Shown: positions 1-7,021 of the stretch, piece after piece
Layout of the letters: the number at the start of each line of letters is the position of its first letter
How positions within the stretch are numbered: the stretch's first letter is position 1
The notes under the pieces: generated by a model
Databases searched by the model: none
Told to the model about the DNA's origin: nothing
The model's input: the letters and a program-made list of their open reading frames with translations, nothing else
Source: Caldimicrobium thiodismutans
GTDB taxonomy: Bacteria > Desulfobacterota > Thermodesulfobacteria > Thermodesulfobacteriales > Thermodesulfobacteriaceae
Direction: 5' to 3'
Assembly (NCBI GenBank): GCA_002877875.1
Contig: PNIE01000010.1
Span: 1 to 15,623, forward strand
DNA: 15,623 bases
Program-made: the position numbers and the translations under genes

Positions 1-77
1 GCGGGCGTAGCTCAGCCTGGTAGAGCGACAGCTTGCCATGCTGTAGGTCGCGGGTTCGAATCCCGTCGCCCGCTCCA
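1..77 (+). tRNA. tRNA-Gly (anticodon GCC)
   Basis: A complete cloverleaf can be folded by eye. The 7-bp acceptor stem is 1-7 with 67-73, the D stem 10-13 with 23-26, the anticodon stem 28-32 with 40-44, and the T stem 50-54 with 62-66 (one G-T pair) around the loop TTCGAAT. The anticodon loop 33-39 is TTGCCAT, giving anticodon GCC at 35-37, which reads GGC and GGT glycine codons. The discriminator base is T, as expected for tRNA-Gly, and the CCA end is encoded (75-77), which is usual in bacteria. The next gene starts 26 bp downstream with no visible terminator between them, so read-through into it is possible. Confidence 0.97.
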
Positions 78-103
78 TTTTATTAGATACCTACTTTTAG
101 GCT

Positions 104-796
104 ATGTCAGTTGAAATTACTTATTATGGTCATGCCTGTTTCAAAATTGTCAGTCCTCAAGGAAAAAAGATCATTATAGACCCTTGGCTAACTCATCCTT
201 TGGCACCCAAGGAAGTTGATCTTGGTCCATATGATTTTATTCTCATTACTCACGGGCATGGTGATCATTTAGGTGAAACTGTAAAACTTGCAAGAACCGC
301 AGTAACTGAGGTTATCGCTATTCACGAAATTCAGCAATATTTACTTGGAAAAGGAGTTCCTAAAGCTACAGGTATGAACTTTGGTGGAACTTATAGAATT
401 AATGGACTTTCCTTTACTATGGTTCCTGCTCTTCATAGTTCTTCTTTTCCTGATGGAGGTTATGCAGGAGAACCCTGTGGCTTTGTGGTAACCTTAGAAA
501 ATGGTTTTACCATCTATCATGCAGGAGATACGGGGATTTTTGGGGATATGGAGCTTATTGGAGAACTTTATAAGCCAGATCTTGCTCTTCTTCCTACAGG
601 AGACCATTATGTTATGGGGCCAAAGGAAGCAGCTAAAGCCTGCCAGCTCCTTAAAGCGCCAAAGGTGATTCCTATGCACTATGGTACTTTTCCTATTTTA
701 ACAGGAACAGTTGAGGCCTTTCTTGAAGAACTTTCTAAATATTCCTTTAAGCCTGAGGTCATCCCTTTAAATCCAGGTGAATCTGTAATTTTTTAG
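104..796 (+). CDS. UPF0173-type metal-dependent hydrolase (metallo-beta-lactamase fold)
   Basis: A 230-residue protein of the UPF0173 / YtkL-like branch of the metallo-beta-lactamase superfamily. The metal-binding signature HGHGDH sits at residues 50-55, preceded by an IIIDPWL strand near 23-29. Further candidate metal ligands are H111, the HAGDTG motif at 139-144 and H192 in the MHYGTFP motif near the C-terminus. All are in the order seen in the family, and the length is typical (about 225-230). No signal peptide or membrane segment is visible, so it should be cytoplasmic. The physiological substrate of this family is not established. It lies 26 bp after tRNA-Gly and 8 bp before mobB, probably co-transcribed with mobB. 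The Shine-Dalgarno sequence is weak, but ATG 104 gives the family's usual N-terminus. Confidence 0.9.
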   Translation: MSVEITYYGHACFKIVSPQGKKIIIDPWLTHPLAPKEVDLGPYDFILITHGHGDHLGETVKLARTAVTEVIAIHEIQQYLLGKGVPKATGMNFGGTYRINGLSFTMVPALHSSSFPDGGYAGEPCGFVVTLENGFTIYHAGDTGIFGDMELIGELYKPDLALLPTGDHYVMGPKEAAKACQLLKAPKVIPMHYGTFPILTGTVEAFLEELSKYSFKPEVIPLNPGESVIF

Positions 797-804
797 GTTC
801 CCCC

Positions 805-1422
805 ATGTCTTTAATTATAGCCCTCTGCGGGTATCATAACTCAGGTAAAACTACCCTTGGAACTTATCTTGTAAAAGAATTAAGAGAGCGCGGCTATAAA
901 GTGGCAGTTATTAAATCCACTAAGGAAGAAGGAAATTTTACTGATAAACCAGGGACTGACACCTTTCGTTATCGAGAAAGTGGGGCTGAAGTAGTAGGTC
1001 TTCTTCAGAGAGATCTTTTAACCCTTTACTTCACAGAGTTCCCTAAAGATGAAGATTTTCTTTCATTTTTACAAAATCTTTTCTGGGATAAAGATCTAAT
1101 TCTTCTTGAAGGTTTTAAGAGTTTTCCTTATCTTCCTAAAATATGGGTTTTAAAGGATAAAGAAGATAAGGAAGAAATTAGGAAAAAATATCCTGGAATT
1201 GAGCTTTTCATTAGAGCAGAAGATATTGGAATCTCTTTAGAATTTTTGCTTTCCAAATTAAAGGAAAAGGAAAAGACAGTCTCTCTTTATGTTAATGGTA
1301 AAGAAATTCAGTTAAAACCTTTTATTCAAAAGATTCTAAAGGAAATACTTTTTGGCTTTCTTAAAGGATTGAAGGGTATTCCCGAAAGGATTTCTCATTT
1401 TGAAATAAAAATCAAGACGTAG
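805..1422 (+). CDS. mobB: Molybdopterin-guanine dinucleotide biosynthesis protein MobB
   Basis: A 205-residue P-loop GTPase-like protein matching MobB, the accessory factor that assists MobA in attaching GMP to molybdopterin to make the MGD cofactor of molybdenum/tungsten oxidoreductases. The Walker A motif is GYHNSGKTT at residues 9-17. Also family-typical are VAVIKST (34-39), the DTFRYRESGAE segment (52-62) and the LILLEGFK strand (98-105). E. coli MobB is about 175 residues. Here there is an extra C-terminal segment of about 45 residues, beginning around YVNGKEIQLKP, which I recall from other anaerobe MobB proteins but cannot assign a function. No MGD enzyme gene is in the window. The last 28 bp overlap, tail to tail, the opposite-strand iron-sulfur gene. 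Confidence 0.9.
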   Translation: MSLIIALCGYHNSGKTTLGTYLVKELRERGYKVAVIKSTKEEGNFTDKPGTDTFRYRESGAEVVGLLQRDLLTLYFTEFPKDEDFLSFLQNLFWDKDLILLEGFKSFPYLPKIWVLKDKEDKEEIRKKYPGIELFIRAEDIGISLEFLLSKLKEKEKTVSLYVNGKEIQLKPFIQKILKEILFGFLKGLKGIPERISHFEIKIKT

Positions 1423-2771
1423 TAGCTAAGATAGAGAGCAAAAACGATGCCCACAAAGTGGAGATATCTCTTGAAGGGTATTTCTCTTTCAAAGTCTTTG
1501 TAATAAAAGTAAAAAATTAGATAGAGGCTTCCCAAGAGGGATAAATTCAAAAGAGAGAAGCTCCAAAGTTTGATAAATTTTTCTGGTACGGTAAATCCCC
1601 ATTTGAAAAAAAATTCAATTCTAAATTGTCTTGCAAGAGTAGGGAAGAAATCTCCTATATTTTCAAGAAAGTATTTAGATCGATAGATAAGTTCCCCTGT
1701 AAAGGCAAAGGGAATAAGGATAGCAATAGTTAAATTGAACTTTCCAAGGATAGGATCTTCAATTACTCTAAAAAAGGAGGCAGCTAATTTACTTATAACA
1801 ATTATAACCATTGAAAACCAAAAAAAGAGAAGGGTGAAGAGAATATTAGGTGAAATCGCAAGGGTATTAGCCCAATTGTGAAAAAAATCCTTTTCCATAA
1901 GAAACCTGGCAAGTTGAGAACCGATTAAGAAGGGAATTACATAGGCACAGGTGATTCCCTTTCCTTTGTTTAAAATAATTTCTTTTAGAGGATGTCTTAG
2001 ATAGACAGCTGGTGAATTATGTGGACAAAGTATTAGACAGTGTCCGCAGATGAAGCAGTTTAGGTTGTTTTGAACAGCCACTGCTCCGAGATAAACTGGG
2101 CAGGGCCTGATGTTTGGAGTTCCCTTTTTACAAAGGACTTCTTTACAAGTTTTACAAATTCTGTAATCTGGTCTAAATTCAATTAGTGCCATAGTAGCAG
2201 CCACCCCAGTTATACGACCTAAGGGACATATGTATCTACACCAGGCATATTCACGGTAAAGAAGACCAAAAAAGGCAGCCATAAGGACTATACTAATGAG
2301 GAAAAAGGAAGTATAGCGAGGGGAGCTTGTGAGAGAAGTTGTGCTTTCAAGATAGATGATGAGAAAGAAAAGAAAAGTGGCTAAGTGAATTCCTTTATCT
2401 TTGAGAAATTTAGGGGGATTTTTGAAAAAGGAGAGTTTTAGATTTTGTAAAAGTCTCGCAAGCCCTGGGAAAGGACAAAGGGCACACCACATCCTTCCAA
2501 GAAAAAACCAAGATAAAATCACCGAGGTCCACCATACACCCCAGGAAAGAAAAAGCATAATATTTCGGTCCTTTTCCTGTGGTCCAAAGAGTCCCAGTAT
2601 AATGAGTATGAGAAAAATAATATCTCCCAAAGTTCTTAGGTAAGCAAAATTTTTTCTTTGGTAAAAAAAATTTTTAATAAAAGGAGATCTTTCAAAGAGA
2701 TTTATTCGATTATTTTCATAAATTTCAGGCCAAAGGAAATTTTTAAATTTTTTAAAAAAGTTTGTAAACAT
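1395..2771 (-). CDS. NapH/NosR/CcoG-like membrane protein with 4Fe-4S ferredoxin clusters
   Basis: A 458-residue polytopic membrane protein with hydrophobic spans near 48-63, 74-92, 129-143, 153-172, 305-328, 345-360, 403-424 and 437-456. The cysteine motifs follow the NapH/NosR/CcoG pattern. WCALCP (C96, C99) and WCRYICP (C178, C182) sit at membrane borders. They are followed by C206-x2-C209-x4-C214-x9-C224-P and a classic ferredoxin motif C239-x2-C242-x2-C245-x3-C249-P. Such proteins pass electrons between the quinol pool and periplasmic or maturation partners. The partner here is unknown because no nap, nos or cco genes are nearby. After the clusters come about 200 further residues of membrane protein, longer than NapH (about 290). 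The start ATG at 2771 has only a weak, distant AGGA. It overlaps mobB by 28 bp at its 3' end and is divergent from htpX. Confidence 0.82.
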   Translation of the reverse strand: MFTNFFKKFKNFLWPEIYENNRINLFERSPFIKNFFYQRKNFAYLRTLGDIIFLILIILGLFGPQEKDRNIMLFLSWGVWWTSVILSWFFLGRMWCALCPFPGLARLLQNLKLSFFKNPPKFLKDKGIHLATFLFFLIIYLESTTSLTSSPRYTSFFLISIVLMAAFFGLLYREYAWCRYICPLGRITGVAATMALIEFRPDYRICKTCKEVLCKKGTPNIRPCPVYLGAVAVQNNLNCFICGHCLILCPHNSPAVYLRHPLKEIILNKGKGITCAYVIPFLIGSQLARFLMEKDFFHNWANTLAISPNILFTLLFFWFSMVIIVISKLAASFFRVIEDPILGKFNLTIAILIPFAFTGELIYRSKYFLENIGDFFPTLARQFRIEFFFKWGFTVPEKFIKLWSFSLLNLSLLGSLYLIFYFYYKDFEREIPFKRYLHFVGIVFALYLSYYVLIFISK

Positions 2772-3001
2772 ATAAAAGTAATTTAAGTCCTGAAAGAGTT
2801 GCTCTTAACAATTTGTGAAAAAGGGTTCAAATTTATGGAGTGTTAGTTTATCCTATGTGTGGGGACAATTTATCATAAATTCTTGGTCTTGATTTTTTAG
2901 GTTTTTTCTATTTTGTTTTTAATTGAGGCCATTCGGATTCTTGACTTTAGAGGAGGACGTTTTATATATTATTAAAAAATTCAGAAATAAAGGGGTCAAT
3001 T
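2772..3001. other. Divergent intergenic region (230 bp)
   Basis: This A+T-rich spacer separates the minus-strand iron-sulfur gene from htpX on plus, so it must hold start signals for both. On plus there is a clear promoter near 2941-2970 and an AAAGGGG ribosome binding site before htpX. On minus I see no convincing promoter; TTGAAC-like hexamers (read on minus around 2825-2831) lack a good -10 partner. A small hairpin (AAGAG, loop TTG, CTCTT, 2794-2806) lies just upstream of the minus-strand start. No ORF of note is present. Confidence 0.7.
2941..2970 (+). promoter_or_regulatory. Sigma70-type promoter for htpX and downstream genes
   Basis: TTGACT at 2941-2946 matches the -35 consensus at 5 of 6 positions, and TATATT at 2965-2970 matches the -10 consensus at 5 of 6, with 18 bp between. 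TATATA at 2963-2968 is an alternative with 16-bp spacing. Transcription would begin around 2976-2978, leaving a leader of about 25 nt before htpX. This is the best candidate for driving the long plus-strand gene run. Confidence 0.6.
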
Positions 3002-3868
3002 ATGAGTAATGTTATAAAAACTTTTGTTTTTCTTGCTATACTAACAGTTCTTTTTATATTTGTTGGACATCTTGTAGGTGGAAAGGCTGGGGCAACGATT
3101 GCCTTAATTCTTGCAGGGATAATGAATTTTATGGCCTATTTCTTTTCAGATAAAATTGTGCTTGCCATGAGTGGGGCAAGGCCAGTTAGTCCTTCAGAGG
3201 ATCCTGAACTTCATGCTCTGGTTGAGGAGGTAGCAAGAAGAGCAGGTATCCCTAAACCTCAAGTTTACATGATTGATACAGAAACTCCTAATGCCTTTGC
3301 TACAGGTAGAAGTCCAGAAAAGGGAGTAGTAGCTGTAACTGCAGGAATAAGGAGACTTCTTTCAAGAGAGGAACTTGCGGGAGTCATTGCCCATGAGATA
3401 GCTCATATAAAAAATAGAGATATTTTGATTTCAACAATAGCAGCAACCATTGTAGGGGCTATAAGCTACCTTGCTCAGATGGCCCAGTGGAGCCTCTTTT
3501 TTGGAGGTTTTGGTAACAGGGATGATGAGGAAGGAGGTTTCAATCCCCTTTCTATTATTGGTTTCATTGTAGCCATAGTGATTATCCCCATTGCTGCCAC
3601 TCTTATTCAGCTTGCTATAAGCAGAAGCAGGGAATATCTTGCTGATGAGACAGGAGCAAGGATTATTAGAAATCCCATAGCCCTTGCTAAGGCCTTAGAA
3701 AAGCTTGAAGCTTGGAACAGGGCCTATCCTATGGATGTGAATCCAGCTCAGGCTCAAATGTTTATTGTGAATCCCCTTTCCGGAAAATCCCTTTTGACTC
3801 TCTTTTCTACTCATCCACCCATTGAGGAAAGAATTGCAAGGCTCTACAGAATGGCAGGTGCCCTCTAA
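3002..3868 (+). CDS. htpX: Zinc metalloprotease HtpX homolog (M48 family)
   Basis: A 288-residue integral membrane protease of the M48B/HtpX family, involved in quality control of inner-membrane proteins. Two N-terminal hydrophobic spans (about 5-24 and 29-50) precede the catalytic domain. The zinc-binding HEIAH motif is at 131-135 and the third ligand is E211 in SREYLADE. Two more hydrophobic spans lie between them (about 143-165 and 184-204), separated by a Gly/Asp/Glu-rich loop typical of HtpX. The DTETPNAFATGRSP segment (92-105) is strongly conserved in this family, and the length is normal. ATG 3002 has an AAAGGGG ribosome binding site 6-7 nt upstream and a good promoter before it. The msbA-like gene follows after 11 bp. 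In E. coli htpX is stress-induced; no such operator is visible here. Confidence 0.95.
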   Translation: MSNVIKTFVFLAILTVLFIFVGHLVGGKAGATIALILAGIMNFMAYFFSDKIVLAMSGARPVSPSEDPELHALVEEVARRAGIPKPQVYMIDTETPNAFATGRSPEKGVVAVTAGIRRLLSREELAGVIAHEIAHIKNRDILISTIAATIVGAISYLAQMAQWSLFFGGFGNRDDEEGGFNPLSIIGFIVAIVIIPIAATLIQLAISRSREYLADETGARIIRNPIALAKALEKLEAWNRAYPMDVNPAQAQMFIVNPLSGKSLLTLFSTHPPIEERIARLYRMAGAL

Positions 3869-3879
3869 GGGATCACTCT

Positions 3880-5607
3880 TTGGGAAATGATACTCTTAAA
3901 TTTATTCAATATCTTTTCAAATACTTAAAACTTTTTTACAAACCTTTTGTCCTTGGGGTTATCTTTTCTCTTCTCTCTTCTTTTCTTACAGGTCTTGGAA
4001 CTTGGTCTATCAAGCCTATTTTCAATTATGTTTTTGTAGAGAAACACTACGAATTTTTTAAATATGTCCCTCTTTATCTTGTGATTATTTTCAGTTTGAA
4101 TGGCTTTTTTTCCCTTCTTCAAGCCTATTATATGAAAAGTTTGTCAACTGGTATTATCAATCAAATTCGCCTTGAACTTTTTAAGAAGTGCCTCTCCCTT
4201 CCTTATGCAAGATTAGTAAGAGAAAGAAGTGGGCAGACCATTTCACGAGTTATTAACGATACCTCTCAAATTGAGCCTGTTCTTGGAGAGAGTTTCCAGA
4301 TATTTTTTAAAGAGGCTTTAACAGTGCTTGTTTTGTTATCTGTTGCCTTTTACCAGAGATGGGACCTAACTCTTCTGGCTCTAGTAACCCTTCCAGCAAT
4401 TATTTATGGCACAAAGTATCTTGGGATGAAGACCAGAAGGACAAGGAGACTTACTCAGGCCTCAACAGGGGAACTCACTCACAGGATGGGAGAAATTCTT
4501 CAGGGAATAAAGGAGATTAAGATATCTGCCTCAAAGGAGATAATGCTTAAATTTTTTGCAAGGGAACTTGAAAGATTTTATCGTTTGAACCTTAAAGTTA
4601 CCAAATACAGGGAGGCTTCAAAAAGCCTCGTTGATCTTATGACAGGAATAGGAGGAGCTTTAATTATCGGCTATGGAGGTACCCTTGTGATAAGGGGGAG
4701 TCTAACCCCTGGAGCTTTTCTTTCAATTCTTACAGCTATTTTATTAATCTTCAATCCTATAAGAAAGCTCTCTAGGGCCTATACAGGTCTTAAAGAGGCT
4801 CAGGGTGCCTGGTCAAGGATTGAGGAAGTTTTTTACCTTGAAGAGGAAAAAGGGGGGACTCTTAAAGCTATGCCCCCTGAAAGAGGCTTTGAATTTAAAG
4901 GGGTAAGTTTTTGTTATGATAAGGGGCTTCCTTATGCCTTAAAAGATGTTAATCTATTTTTACCCGCTAAAAAGATGATTGCTCTTGTTGGCCCAAGTGG
5001 AGCTGGAAAGAGCACCCTTATTTCACTTCTTCCCAGATTTTATGACCCTACAGAGGGATCTATTCTTCTTGATGGAATTGAGCTTAAAGATTTTGAGCTT
5101 GGAAGTTTGAGAAACCTCTTTGGCTTAGTTTGGCAGGAGCCTTTTCTTTTTAATCTCTCAGTTTTAGACAATTTGATCCTGGTTAAACCTGAGGCAACCT
5201 TTGAGGAGGTGAAGGAGGCCTGCAAATTAGCCCAGGCCCTTGAATTTATTGAGAGCCTTCCTAAGGGATTTGAGACAGTTCTTGGGGAAGAGGGGCTTTC
5301 TCTTTCAGGAGGGCAAAAACAAAGGCTTGCTTTAGCAAGAGTCTTTTTAAAAAAACCTCCTGTTATCATTCTTGATGAGGCAACAAGCCAATTAGATACT
5401 CTCACTGAAAAAGCCATTGAATCTGCACTACATGAATTAAAGGGGCAACACACTCTCATTGTAATAGCCCATAGGCTCTCTACTGTGACTAAAGCTGATT
5501 TAATAGTAGTTCTGGATAAAGGAAGGATTGTCTCCCTTGGAACCCATGAAGAACTTATAGTAAAATCTCCCCTTTATAAAGACCTCTACCAAACTTTTGT
5601 GAGATAA
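3880..5607 (+). CDS. msbA: MsbA-like ABC exporter (lipid A flippase family), TTG start
   Basis: A 575-residue half-transporter with an N-terminal type IV ABC exporter membrane domain (six hydrophobic spans between about 22 and 295) and a C-terminal nucleotide-binding domain. The NBD has Walker A GPSGAGKST (371-379), Q-loop Q419, signature LSGGQ (475-479), Walker B VIILDE with catalytic E500, and H-loop H531 in AHRLST. Length and layout match MsbA, which flips lipid A-core across the inner membrane as a homodimer. Substrate assignment is by family resemblance and Gram-negative envelope context, and a multidrug or other lipid exporter is possible. The start codon is TTG, with AAGG 9 nt upstream inside the htpX stop region; no better ATG exists before the first helix. 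It sits 11 bp after htpX and 2 bp before ispD. Confidence 0.88.
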   Translation: MGNDTLKFIQYLFKYLKLFYKPFVLGVIFSLLSSFLTGLGTWSIKPIFNYVFVEKHYEFFKYVPLYLVIIFSLNGFFSLLQAYYMKSLSTGIINQIRLELFKKCLSLPYARLVRERSGQTISRVINDTSQIEPVLGESFQIFFKEALTVLVLLSVAFYQRWDLTLLALVTLPAIIYGTKYLGMKTRRTRRLTQASTGELTHRMGEILQGIKEIKISASKEIMLKFFARELERFYRLNLKVTKYREASKSLVDLMTGIGGALIIGYGGTLVIRGSLTPGAFLSILTAILLIFNPIRKLSRAYTGLKEAQGAWSRIEEVFYLEEEKGGTLKAMPPERGFEFKGVSFCYDKGLPYALKDVNLFLPAKKMIALVGPSGAGKSTLISLLPRFYDPTEGSILLDGIELKDFELGSLRNLFGLVWQEPFLFNLSVLDNLILVKPEATFEEVKEACKLAQALEFIESLPKGFETVLGEEGLSLSGGQKQRLALARVFLKKPPVIILDEATSQLDTLTEKAIESALHELKGQHTLIVIAHRLSTVTKADLIVVLDKGRIVSLGTHEELIVKSPLYKDLYQTFVR

Positions 5608-5609
5608 CT

Positions 5610-6284
5610 ATGGTGACAGTAATTATTCCATGTGCAGGAAAGGGAGAGAGATTTGGAGGTAAGCTTCCTAAACAGTATTTGGAATTAAAGGGAATTCCCC
5701 TTTTTATAAGAACTATTCTTGCCTTTGAAAAGCACTCCCAATGCGAAGCTATAGTTTTAGCAGTAGAAAAAAATTTTTTAAAATACGTAGAGGAAAAAAT
5801 CAGAGAATTTGGATTGAAGAAAATTTTTGCGATAACTGTTGGAGGAAAAACAAGGCAGGAATCGGTTTATCAAGGAGTACTTTCTTCTCCTGAGGATACA
5901 GAGATTTTCCTTGTGCATGATGCAGTAAGACCCTTAGTGAATGAGGCTTTAATTTCAAAAGTAATTGAGGAAGCTCGAGTTTTTCAAGCAGTAATTCCTG
6001 CAATTCCTGTCCGGGATGCTCTAATTAGAGCAGAAGATAACTTTTTAAAATCTCCTCTTTCAAGGGAAGGGCACTATCTAGTTCAAACACCTCAGGCTAT
6101 TAAGGCAGAAATCTTAAAGGACTGCCTTTTTAAGGCCCAAAAAGAGGGGCTCATTTTTTTTGACGAAGGCTCTCTTCTTCATCACTACGGATATAAAGTT
6201 AAAATTACCTCAGGCTACATTTTTAACATAAAAATTACTTACCCCGATGATTTGATTCTTGCAGAGAGGCTGATTTCAAAGTAA
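5610..6284 (+). CDS. ispD: 2-C-methyl-D-erythritol 4-phosphate cytidylyltransferase (IspD)
   Basis: A 224-residue cytoplasmic enzyme of the MEP (non-mevalonate) isoprenoid pathway, transferring CMP from CTP to 2-C-methyl-D-erythritol 4-phosphate. The nucleotide-binding N-terminus IIPCAGKGERFGGKLPKQYL (residues 5-24) contains the expected Arg14 and Lys21. VHDAVRPLV (102-110) carries the metal-binding Asp, followed by IPVRDALIR (132-140), LVQTPQA (157-163) and the terminal NIKITYPDDL motif (206-215). Length is standard and there is no ispF fusion. The FFDEGSLL segment (183-190) departs slightly from the usual TDEAS-type sequence. ATG 5610 lies 2 bp after the msbA-like stop, so the two are likely translationally coupled. 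PyrG, which makes its CTP substrate, is encoded in the same gene run. Confidence 0.95.
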   Translation: MVTVIIPCAGKGERFGGKLPKQYLELKGIPLFIRTILAFEKHSQCEAIVLAVEKNFLKYVEEKIREFGLKKIFAITVGGKTRQESVYQGVLSSPEDTEIFLVHDAVRPLVNEALISKVIEEARVFQAVIPAIPVRDALIRAEDNFLKSPLSREGHYLVQTPQAIKAEILKDCLFKAQKEGLIFFDEGSLLHHYGYKVKITSGYIFNIKITYPDDLILAERLISK

Positions 6285-6321
6285 AATAAAGGGCAAATTT
6301 TTTTCCAATTAAGATCTTTTT

Positions 6322-6999
6322 ATGGAGCTTAAACTCTTTACTTTTTTACCGGAAAGACCTGCAGATTTTCTTAATTTTGCTAAGACTGGTCTTGGACTAC
6401 CCTTTGAAGAGATCTTCAAACTTTATTTTATAACCTTTAAGCTTAAGGCTTTGACGGACCTTGTTCTTTTCAAGTTTTTGGAAAGAAATATTTGTTACTT
6501 AAAATTTGATGAAATCGGAAAAAAGGAGTATCTTCTTACCCTCTCTATTTATACTCTGAGAGAGCTTCTTAAGGAACACTTGGATCTTAAGTTTACTAAA
6601 AATTTATACAACTTTTTAAAGGATAAAATACCTTCCGAATTCTTTAAAGGTTGTGCTCCTAAAAGAGAGGTGATAACTTCTCAGGATATCTTTTTTCAAT
6701 TCTTATCTTCTAAGGAAAAGGCCTCACTTCCTTCTTATCTAAAAGTAAAACATATAATTCTTACCTTTCATATAAAGGGAGGATGTGAAGAGCTTCTTTT
6801 AATCCTTCCAGAAATTTCTCTTTATGCCTTAAGAAGGATAAAAGAGGGATTATATGAGATTTATGTTCCTTTATCTATTTCAGAATTTATGTATTTTTCG
6901 CAAAGGCTTTTAGAAAAGAAGATCCTTAATAAAGTAGAGATAGACCCCCTAATAAATCAGTTAAAGAGCTTTTTTCCCGATTGTTTTATAGAAATTTGA
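6322..6999 (+). CDS. Uncharacterised 225-residue protein
   Basis: I do not recognise this protein. The 225 residues are rich in Leu, Lys, Phe, Glu and Ile and look mainly alpha-helical, with a possible beta-strand stretch around YLKVKHIILTFHIKG and EELLLILPEISLY in the middle. There is no signal peptide, no convincing membrane span, and no P-loop, zinc or catalytic motif. Only three cysteines are present, in no obvious motif. Codon use resembles its neighbours and the frame is open throughout, so it is probably a real, long-resident gene. It begins 37 bp after ispD and ends 22 bp before the aconitase gene, inside the co-directional run. The ribosome binding site is weak (TAAGA region). It ends in TGA directly followed by TAG, inside a short tandem duplication. 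Confidence 0.75.
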   Translation: MELKLFTFLPERPADFLNFAKTGLGLPFEEIFKLYFITFKLKALTDLVLFKFLERNICYLKFDEIGKKEYLLTLSIYTLRELLKEHLDLKFTKNLYNFLKDKIPSEFFKGCAPKREVITSQDIFFQFLSSKEKASLPSYLKVKHIILTFHIKGGCEELLLILPEISLYALRRIKEGLYEIYVPLSISEFMYFSQRLLEKKILNKVEIDPLINQLKSFFPDCFIEI

Positions 7000-7008
7000 T
7001 AGAAATTT
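6988..7008 (+). repeat. Tandem duplication of 10-11 bp at a stop codon
   Basis: ATAGAAATTT occurs at 6988-6997 and again at 6999-7008 with one base between. The first copy overlaps the end and stop codon of the 225-residue gene, producing TGA then TAG in frame. The second copy ends two bases before the aconitase ribosome binding site. It looks like a small slippage duplication. Confidence 0.7.
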
Positions 7009-7009
7009 T

Positions 7010-7017
7010 AGGAGGAG
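7010..7017 (+). promoter_or_regulatory. Strong Shine-Dalgarno sequence of the aconitase gene
   Basis: AGGAGGAG is fully complementary to the anti-Shine-Dalgarno core, with 6 nt between the AGGAGG core and ATG 7022. It is the strongest ribosome binding site in the window and fixes the aconitase start. It implies higher translation than for its neighbours. Confidence 0.85.
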
Positions 7018-7021
7018 ATCT

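Noticed and set aside
1..103. tRNA-Gly as an attachment site for an integrated element
   Set aside because: No integrase, second copy of the tRNA 3' end or phage/mobile gene is found in the window. Downstream genes are ordinary housekeeping genes.
2794..2850. Minus-strand promoter and hairpin upstream of the iron-sulfur gene
   Set aside because: TTGAAC-like hexamers lack a convincing -10 at proper spacing, and the AAGAG/CTCTT stem is short. Such patterns are expected by chance in A+T-rich DNA.
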